NCBI GenBank assembly: GCA_934229625.1 | Contig: CAKQDU010000006.1 | Coordinates: 16,389-80,388, forward strand | Reading direction: 5' to 3' | Length of the DNA: 64,000 bases | Source of the DNA: an uncultured Alphaproteobacteria bacterium | Lineage (GTDB): Bacteria > Pseudomonadota > Alphaproteobacteria > RF32 > CAG-239 | Program-made: the position numbers and the translations under genes | Notes under the pieces: model-generated | Seen by the model: the letters and a program-made list of their open reading frames with translations, nothing else | Databases searched by the model: none | What the model was told of the DNA's origin: nothing | In this document: one piece after another, positions 58,337 through 64,000 of the stretch | Layout: each line of letters starts with the position of its first letter | Numbering within the stretch: the first letter of the stretch is position 1

Positions 58337-58792
58337 TCAAGCCTTTTGCACCCATTTTCCATCGTTAGTCTGCTGCCAATAATTAACCTCGCAGCCTGTG
58401 TTTTTATATTCTTTCCATAAACGGCGCGCTTGTTGCAGAGCATCAGCTGATTTTCCGTCAAAAATATTGAACACTCGCTCATAATTTTGCAGATTTTCGG
58501 CATTTTCTTCAGCTCCGTCTACCAAAAATAAATATATGGCACTATTAGCGTTTTCTTCGGCAGACGAAAGCCAAATCGGCTGTTGTTCTGCAAAACCATC
58601 TTTTTTTGAACCATGCGGCAAAAAGCTTTCATCGTTAAAAGTCCATAGCAAAGAATTTATATATTCCGTGCGTTCTTCGTTCGGAGTTTTTATTTTTATC
58701 CGTTTGCCGGTAGAATAGGCTTTTTGCAGAAGCGGCGGTAAAACATCTTCCAAAGATTTTTGCTGTAAATGATAAAAGTCAACTCTTGTCAT
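58337..58792 (-). CDS. holC: DNA polymerase III chi subunit
   Basis: 151 residues. VDFYHLQQKSLEDVLPPLLQ at the start, LLWTFNDESFLPHG, QQPIWLSS, FDGKSADALQQARRLWKEYK and the final GKWVQKA follow the HolC pattern. Chi links the clamp loader to SSB at the replication fork. Its start overlaps the stop of degP by one base; kdsD is separated by 83 bases. Confidence 0.92.
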   Translation of the reverse strand: MTRVDFYHLQQKSLEDVLPPLLQKAYSTGKRIKIKTPNEERTEYINSLLWTFNDESFLPHGSKKDGFAEQQPIWLSSAEENANSAIYLFLVDGAEENAENLQNYERVFNIFDGKSADALQQARRLWKEYKNTGCEVNYWQQTNDGKWVQKA

Positions 58793-60081
58793 TATTTCCT
58801 CACAGATAAAGAAACGCCGTAAGTTCCTTCATTGTCGCGCAGTTGCAAAAGTATAACACTTCCGGCAGACTGTTTGAGTTTTATACGCATATCTTCGGCA
58901 CCGAAAATTTGTTTGCCGCCGGCCAAAACAATGCGGTCGCCTACTTTTATGCCTTTTTCTTCCGCCTCGGAGCCGGGTGACACCATAGTAACCACCAATT
59001 CTTTGGCTTTTTCGTCATAATAGGCAGCTAAGTTCAATTCTTTAAAATCAAGAGCTTTGCCTATCTTATATTTGTCTAAGCCGAGTTCTTCAAAACTATG
59101 TAAATTTGCGGCGGATTCTGTTTTTTTTGCGTCTTCCGGAGCTGCCTTTATGATGATTTCAGTATTAAAAATTTTTCCGTCACGGCTAAAGGTTACCGGC
59201 ACTTTTGTTTTCGGAAGCAATTTGGCTATTTCTAATGAGAATAAACGCGGATTTTTCAAGCTTATGCTGCCCAGCGCCAAAATCTTGTCTCCAACTCTTA
59301 ATCCGGCAGCTGCCGCCGGAGAATTTTCAGACATGGATGAAATTGCTAACGCTGCTTCTTCTTCATTTTCCAGAGAACGTACGTTTTGCACGGAAACACC
59401 GAGCCAGCCGCGAATAACTTTACCATGCTGTTTAAGTTGACTGACAACCCATTTTACAATATTTGACGGAGTGGCAAAGCCAACGCCTGCGTTTTTTCCG
59501 TCTTCTGAAAAAATCGCCGTGCTGATACCGACTATTTTACCTTCGGTGTTAAAAAGAGGACCACCCGAATTTCCTTGATTGATGGCTGCATCGGTTTGTA
59601 AAAAGTTGTCATAAGGCCCTTTGTCTATATCGCGTTCTTTTGCCGAGATAATTCCCAGAGAAACGCTGTTCCCGAGTCCGAAAGGATTTCCGATGGCGAA
59701 TACTCGATTCCCGACACGAATGGTATCGGAATCTCCAAAATGTCCGGCCTCCAAATTTATCGGTTTTATTATTTTTAATAAAGCAATATCGGTTTTTTCA
59801 TCTATGCCGACCAAATCTGCGCTAAAAGTTTCGCCGTCCGGTGTTTGCAGCGTGATTTTTTTTGCATTTTCCATAACGTGAGCATTCGTAACCGCGTAGC
59901 CGTCGGAGCTTATGATAACCCCGGCGCCTAAGGCTTGTTCATTTTCGCTGACATCGACTGTTATGCTGACAACAGATGAATTAACTTCTTCAATAACGTC
60001 TTCCAGCAATCTTTGTTCGGCTTTAGCCGGCAGCGCGTACAAAAACAATATTGTTATGCCGATGCAACAAAATTTATGCAT
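58792..60081 (-). CDS. degP: Periplasmic serine protease, DegP/HtrA (Do) family
   Basis: 429 residues. The Sec signal is CIGITILFLYALPAKA. The catalytic triad is visible: His68 in YAVTNAHVM, Asp98 in DEKTDIALLK and Ser172 in GNSGGPLF. Two PDZ domains follow (about 240-330 and 345-429), the second beginning after a linker with LHSFEELGLDKYKIGKALDF. It degrades or refolds damaged envelope proteins. The hflK-hflC-degP order suggests one membrane quality-control transcript; hflC ends 5 bases upstream of it. Confidence 0.95.
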   Translation of the reverse strand: MHKFCCIGITILFLYALPAKAEQRLLEDVIEEVNSSVVSITVDVSENEQALGAGVIISSDGYAVTNAHVMENAKKITLQTPDGETFSADLVGIDEKTDIALLKIIKPINLEAGHFGDSDTIRVGNRVFAIGNPFGLGNSVSLGIISAKERDIDKGPYDNFLQTDAAINQGNSGGPLFNTEGKIVGISTAIFSEDGKNAGVGFATPSNIVKWVVSQLKQHGKVIRGWLGVSVQNVRSLENEEEAALAISSMSENSPAAAAGLRVGDKILALGSISLKNPRLFSLEIAKLLPKTKVPVTFSRDGKIFNTEIIIKAAPEDAKKTESAANLHSFEELGLDKYKIGKALDFKELNLAAYYDEKAKELVVTMVSPGSEAEEKGIKVGDRIVLAGGKQIFGAEDMRIKLKQSAGSVILLQLRDNEGTYGVSLSVRK

Positions 60082-60085
60082 GTCT

Positions 60086-60955
60086 TTACTTTCTCAAAGT
60101 TGTGTTGAAATACTTAAAAAATTGAGAATCCGGTGACAAAACTAAAGAAGTTTCGCTATCGCCCAAAGACTTTCGATAAGCTTCCAAACTACGATAGAAA
60201 TCATAAAATTCAACGTCTTGTCCAACTGTTTTATTCCAGATAGCAACGGATTCCTTATCGCCTTCGCCGCGTAAGATTTGTGATTGTTTTTCTGCTTCTG
60301 CCACTATAATTGCGGCTTCTTTATCTGCGGTGGCACGAATGTTTTGAGCTTTTTGCTGACCTTTAGCTCGAAATTCTTTAGCGTCACGCTGGCGTTCAGT
60401 TTTCATCCGCTCGTTAATGGCTTGCATAACCTCCATCGGCAAATCGGCGCGTCTAATCCGCACATCTGCTACATTAACTCCGATGGCTTCGGCATCTTTC
60501 TTTACGGTTTTGCTGATATCGGTCATAATTTGAGTGCGTTGCTGCGATAATAATTCCGTCAGCGTGACTCGTCCCAAGACTTTACGGACAGAAGAATTTA
60601 CAATTTCTTCAAGTTTGCTGCGTGCTTGTGTTTCATTTCTTACTGTTTTATAAAATTTAAGAGGGTCTACAATTTTATAACGTGTAAAACTGTCCACATC
60701 CAAACGTTTTTTATCATTCAAAACTACTTCTTGAGCCGGTGGGTCCAGATTGAGCAGGCGAGAGTCATAGAATACAACTTTTTGAATAAACGGAATTTTA
60801 AATTTCAATCCGGACTCGTTAACCAATCGTATCGGTTTGCCGAATTGCAAAACTATAGCCTGTTCCGGCTGATAGACAATATAGGCCGAACTCTGGACTA
60901 ACCCCAGAGCGACTAATCCCAGAAAAATATAAAACTGCGCTTTAAATAAACTCAT
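60086..60955 (-). CDS. hflC: FtsH regulator HflC
   Basis: 289 residues. One N-terminal membrane helix (FYIFLGLVALGLVQSSAYIV) is followed by the band-7/SPFH domain (QPEQAIVLQFGKPIRLVNES, DSRLLNLDPPAQEV, VDVRIRRADLPMEVMQAINE) and a coiled coil (ATADKEAAIIVAEAEKQSQI). HflC and HflK form the large cage around the FtsH protease in the inner membrane. It starts 4 bases after hflK. Confidence 0.95.
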   Translation of the reverse strand: MSLFKAQFYIFLGLVALGLVQSSAYIVYQPEQAIVLQFGKPIRLVNESGLKFKIPFIQKVVFYDSRLLNLDPPAQEVVLNDKKRLDVDSFTRYKIVDPLKFYKTVRNETQARSKLEEIVNSSVRKVLGRVTLTELLSQQRTQIMTDISKTVKKDAEAIGVNVADVRIRRADLPMEVMQAINERMKTERQRDAKEFRAKGQQKAQNIRATADKEAAIIVAEAEKQSQILRGEGDKESVAIWNKTVGQDVEFYDFYRSLEAYRKSLGDSETSLVLSPDSQFFKYFNTTLRK

Positions 60956-60959
60956 TTTC

Positions 60960-62009
60960 TTAATCCTTTGTTTGCGTTTGCGGGGTATTCAGCTGTAAAA
61001 TCGGCAGTAAATTGCCTTTTTGCGACGGGTCGACAATCACTTTGTTCGATTTTTGCAAAACATCTTCCATTGCTTCCAAGTACATTTTCTTTAGGGTTAC
61101 TTCTTTTCCTGACTTGTAGGCGGCATATACCGATGCAAATCTGTCTGCCTCACCCTGAGCTTTGTTTATCATCGTAGCTTTATAAGCCTCTGCATCTTGT
61201 AAAATTTGCGCCGCTTTACCGCGAGCCTTTGGCAATACCTCATTGCGATAAGCTTCCGCTTCGTTTTTGAAACGTTCCATATCGGCTTTGGCGCGCTGAA
61301 CTTCATTAAACGCGTCCACAACTTCGCGCGGAGGGTCTGCTTTTTGCAGTTTTACGCGCACAATCTGAATTCCGGCTCCAAATTCATCCAAGACTCTTTG
61401 CAGTTCATCTTTTGTGTCATCTTCCACTTTACCTCGGTCACCGGTAATAATCGGCTGCATTTCTGACTGACCGACAATCTCTCGTAAAACAGATTGAGCG
61501 GCTACACTAACGGTGGCGTCCGGACTGCGCATATTAAACAGATAATCTTTAGCGCTTTTAATTTTCCAAACAATTGTAAGGTTAATATCCACAATATTTT
61601 CATCGCCGGTAAGCATGTGGCTTTCCGTAAAAGCGTTGTTGCGATAATCGCGGTTTTCGGCTGAGCCTAGATTTATGCTGCGTTCCTGCGTTACGTTCAC
61701 TTTTATAACGTCTTCAACCGGATATGGCAAATGATAGTGCAATCCGGCATCTGTTGTGTCAACATAACGGCCAAAACGCAGAACCACGCCCTGTTCGCTC
61801 GGCTGCACCTGATAAAATCCTGAAGCCAGCCATAAGCCGGCCAAAAGCATAAAAGCATATTTCAGCCAACCGCCGAAATTATCTTTTGGCGCATGTAGAT
61901 GTGCTATCTTGCTAAAGTTAACAATTTTATTCTTTTTAAACATATCGCCGTCCAAAGACCAGCCGTCTTCATCGCCGCCATTGTCCCAGGGATTTATTTT
62001 TTTTGCCAT
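60960..62009 (-). CDS. hflK: FtsH regulator HflK
   Basis: 349 residues. The glycine/aspartate-rich start (NPWDNGGDEDGWSLDGDMF), the membrane helix (YAFMLLAGLWLASGFYQV), and the SPFH domain (QPSEQGVVLRFGRYVDTTDA, GLHYHLPYPVEDVIKV, SHMLTGDENIVDINLTIVWK) are typical of HflK. The long C-terminal helix carries FNEVQRAKADMERFKNEAEA. It is the first gene of hflK-hflC-degP, diverging from mrp across a 101-base gap. Confidence 0.96.
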   Translation of the reverse strand: MAKKINPWDNGGDEDGWSLDGDMFKKNKIVNFSKIAHLHAPKDNFGGWLKYAFMLLAGLWLASGFYQVQPSEQGVVLRFGRYVDTTDAGLHYHLPYPVEDVIKVNVTQERSINLGSAENRDYRNNAFTESHMLTGDENIVDINLTIVWKIKSAKDYLFNMRSPDATVSVAAQSVLREIVGQSEMQPIITGDRGKVEDDTKDELQRVLDEFGAGIQIVRVKLQKADPPREVVDAFNEVQRAKADMERFKNEAEAYRNEVLPKARGKAAQILQDAEAYKATMINKAQGEADRFASVYAAYKSGKEVTLKKMYLEAMEDVLQKSNKVIVDPSQKGNLLPILQLNTPQTQTKD

Positions 62010-62110
62010 TGTTTTTCCTTTTTATTATAAATAATTCTTGCAATAAGATAACCTACATATTAGATAAAAACAATTAAGGAACGATGAATATCCACATTAT
62101 GGAGATAATA

Positions 62111-63109
62111 ATGACATCAGAAGAAATAAAAAACATATGCAATAAATTTTATCCGGCCGAAAATATAACAAATTTAAAAGAAATTGGAAACCGTTTGATT
62201 ATAGAGTTCAAAAATCTGGCGGAAAGCGCGGATAAAACTGCAGAGCTAAAGCAAGAGCTAAGCTTGTTTTTTCCGGATAAAAAAATTTCTGTGTTATTTG
62301 TGGAAGATAAAAATGCCAATCTCGGAACCGATTCCATTCAGAAGTGGCGGCTGCCAGCAGTTAAAAAAATTATCGGCGTGGCCTCTGGCAAAGGCGGGGT
62401 GGGCAAGTCAACTACGGCCGTAAATTTAGCTTTAGCTTTGGCGCATGAAGGGAAAAAAGTCGCTTTGGTGGATGCCGATATTTATGGCCCGTCCATTCCA
62501 ACAATGCTTGGTTATGAAGGACAGCCTCTACTTTCTGATGACGGACAAACCTTTAATCCGTTTGAAAACTATGGCATAAAATCCATTTCTATAGGGTCTT
62601 TAATCAGCCGTGATACTCCGATAATCTGGCGAGGTGTCAAAATCAGCGGCGCTTTAGAACAGCTGATGACGCAAACCAATTGGGGAGAAATAGACATTAT
62701 GGTTATAGATATGCCTCCGGGAACCGGAGATATTCAAATTACTTTGTCGCAGCGTGTGGAAATGGACGGCGTTGTTATTGTTTCCACCCCGCAGGATATT
62801 GCACTCATTGACGCAATCAAAGGGGTGAATATGTTCAAGAAAACAGGTACGCCTATTTTGGGAATTATTGAAAATATGAGCTATTTTGTTTGCCCTTGCT
62901 GCGGCGCCCGTTCCGATATTTTTGGCCACAACGGAGCAAAGCACACAGCCGAAAAAATGGGCGAGATATTCTTAGGAGAAATCCCTTTGGATATGGCAAT
63001 TCGGCAAAATGCCGACAATGGAACTCCTATTATGATTTCTGCTCCTGATAGTCAGTATAGCCAAGCTTATTTGGATATTGCTAAAAAGATTATTCAGCGA
63101 ATCGGATAA
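62111..63109 (+). CDS. mrp: Mrp/ApbC-type iron-sulfur cluster carrier ATPase
   Basis: 332 residues from the ATG at 62111, 7 bases after GGAG; an earlier ATG at 62084 is less well placed. The short N-terminal domain is a MIP18/FeS-assembly-like fold (IKNICNKFYPAENITNLKEI). The deviant Walker A is ASGKGGVGKSTTAVNLALAL at about residue 91, with DADIYGPSIPTMLG, IDMPPGTGDIQI and SYFVCPCCGARSDIFG, whose CPCC cysteines hold the cluster. It transfers Fe-S clusters to target proteins in the cytoplasm. Confidence 0.93.
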   Translation: MTSEEIKNICNKFYPAENITNLKEIGNRLIIEFKNLAESADKTAELKQELSLFFPDKKISVLFVEDKNANLGTDSIQKWRLPAVKKIIGVASGKGGVGKSTTAVNLALALAHEGKKVALVDADIYGPSIPTMLGYEGQPLLSDDGQTFNPFENYGIKSISIGSLISRDTPIIWRGVKISGALEQLMTQTNWGEIDIMVIDMPPGTGDIQITLSQRVEMDGVVIVSTPQDIALIDAIKGVNMFKKTGTPILGIIENMSYFVCPCCGARSDIFGHNGAKHTAEKMGEIFLGEIPLDMAIRQNADNGTPIMISAPDSQYSQAYLDIAKKIIQRIG

Positions 63110-63131
63110 GATTTATTTAAATACAAAGTGC

Positions 63132-64000
63132 TTAATCAAAGCTCAAAGTAACATCACAGGCTGCATTTTTCTTGTCGCAAGATTTACAGGTATCATAGAT
63201 ATCTTTTAAAGTGGTATCTCTAAGACATTTTACACTGTCAGTACAATACCTGTCACCATAAAATCTAAGACTGGCGGCATTAGTCCTATAAACATGAGCT
63301 TCATATAAAGCATAGTGCAATGGTTTTGCTATGTTATCAAATAAAGCCATACAAAAATCCGTAGAAAATCCGGCAGAACTATACGAGCCATCTGTATTTT
63401 GGGTTGTTTCTCCCATTTTTATGCTTATATAAACTTTTTTTGATGATGAGAATATATGAAGATAATTTTTGTAAGGGTCCGATATTAAGCTATAATCATA
63501 TTTTTTGTAAGTTTCCGGAACTAATTCAAGTGCTTTCACAATATCAATTAAGGGCAGTTGGGTCGCGGTTTCAGATATTCTCAATTCATCTAAATGTTCT
63601 AACATTCCCTGAATTAAATAACTGTATTCTCCTATTGCCTTATTAACTTTCCACTTTTCCATTGCTTTAGAATAGCCGGCAATACCGCCCACGCTTAGCA
63701 CTCCGACTATAGCCAAAACGCCGAGCATTTCAATCATACTCCGCCCTAGCAGGTTTGTCTGTCGGGTCACTACTAGCGCTTTTCTCGCTCGTGTACCTCG
63801 TTGTACACATCGCTCCAAAAGTGCGGCGTATTGACGCACAACATCCAAACCCTTAAATGCGATGTCGTCTTTTTTCACGTCATTGCGAGCGCTGCAAAGC
63901 AATCCAGAACTCTTTATAGAGTTGCTACTGAACTTGTTATTTCCGAATGTGTGATTTTTTACGCCGAACTCTGCAAAAACACGCTGAGTGGCAAAAAATA
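63132..64000 (-). CDS. Type IV pilin-like protein B (5' end outside the window)
   Basis: The frame is open from its stop at 63132 to the window edge, at least 289 residues, so the start lies beyond 64000; a TTG at 63902 is only an internal candidate. G|RSMIEMLGVLAIVGVLSVGG is the prepilin motif with Glu at +5 and Arg at +1, as in pilin A. The mature part has five or more cysteines near the end (CTDSVKCLRDTTLK, CKSCDKKNAACDV). Upstream of the motif lie about 90 residues of leader, including FGVKNHTFGNNKF shared with pilin A, and an in-frame palindromic repeat (SGLLCSARNDV). It is convergent with mrp, 22 bases apart. Confidence 0.72.
   Translation of the reverse strand, partial: FFATQRVFAEFGVKNHTFGNNKFSSNSIKSSGLLCSARNDVKKDDIAFKGLDVVRQYAALLERCVQRGTRARKALVVTRQTNLLGRSMIEMLGVLAIVGVLSVGGIAGYSKAMEKWKVNKAIGEYSYLIQGMLEHLDELRISETATQLPLIDIVKALELVPETYKKYDYSLISDPYKNYLHIFSSSKKVYISIKMGETTQNTDGSYSSAGFSTDFCMALFDNIAKPLHYALYEAHVYRTNAASLRFYGDRYCTDSVKCLRDTTLKDIYDTCKSCDKKNAACDVTLSFD
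63878..64000 (-). repeat. Repeated leader block B (shared with 50882-51023)
   Basis: It begins with the palindromic CGTCATTGCGAGCGCTGCAA and AGCAATCC and continues into a part that matches 50952-51023 (ATGTGTGATTTTTTACGCCG exact). It has the same position and orientation before a pilin-like motif. Confidence 0.75.

Overview
The window is chromosomal DNA of a low-GC alphaproteobacterium, probably host- or gut-associated. The evidence is Gram-negative envelope genes (lpxD/fabZ, kdsD-lptC/A-lptB, hflKC-degP), the rpmH-rnpA-yidD-yidC-engB cluster, and several genes with alphaproteobacterial character (SPOR domain, HolC, ispA-xseB). A gut lineage of the RF32 type is a guess from gene style and not something the sequence proves. 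tRNA-His has an encoded G-1 opposite C73, so the organism is outside the alphaproteobacterial clade that lost G-1.

Layout. 1-7056: housekeeping and small genes (lpxD end, fabZ, three solo small genes with no Shine-Dalgarno including an acyl-carrier-like protein, a cyclophilin, ispA-xseB, a flavin reductase, an N-formylglutamate amidohydrolase relative, tRNA-His). 7218-17625 (minus): a type IVb pilus operon in the same order as pilL-N-O-P-Q-R-S of IncI plasmid R64, headed by an OmpA-like anchor protein. 17977-45205 (plus): a 27-kb VirB-type type IV secretion operon: three VirB2-like pilins, VirB3, VirB4, five consecutive exported proteins of unknown function where VirB5/VirB6 would be expected, VirB8, a VirB7-like lipoprotein, a second VirB8, VirB9, VirB10 in two pieces, and VirB11. 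45209-49212: engB, yidC, yidD, rnpA, rpmH and a BI-1 family protein. 49350-54259: an accessory patch with a phase-variable pilin-like gene, small cysteine-motif membrane proteins, a duplication remnant, an FG/Q/N-rich protein and a frameshifted gene. 54384-63109: ptsN, hpf, lptB, an LptC-LptA fusion, kdsD, holC, degP, hflC, hflK, mrp. 63132-64000: a second pilin-like gene running off the end.

The most unusual system is the paired pilus/secretion locus. VirB9 carries a C-terminal SPOR (peptidoglycan-binding) domain. VirB10 is split into an inner-membrane-anchored protein (1684 aa) and a separately exported protein with the VirB10/TrbI domain (1409 aa). Both halves are filled with a roughly 17-residue glycine/asparagine repeat, and in the first half ten 52-residue (156-nt) supermodules follow one another in frame. 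The nearest analogy known to me is CagY of Helicobacter, a giant repeat-bearing VirB10. No relaxase, coupling protein, VirB1 or polytopic VirB6 is visible in the window. Together with the flanking core genes this suggests a fixed chromosomal secretion or adhesion machine and not a mobile plasmid.

A second notable system is the pair of pilin-like genes at 50270 and 63132. Both have the motif G|RSMIEMLGVLAI behind a long conserved leader whose DNA contains an in-frame palindromic repeat. In the first, an (AG)8 tract at 51053-51068 sits just after a well-placed start codon and holds the gene out of frame; one extra unit would restore the frame, as in contingency loci.
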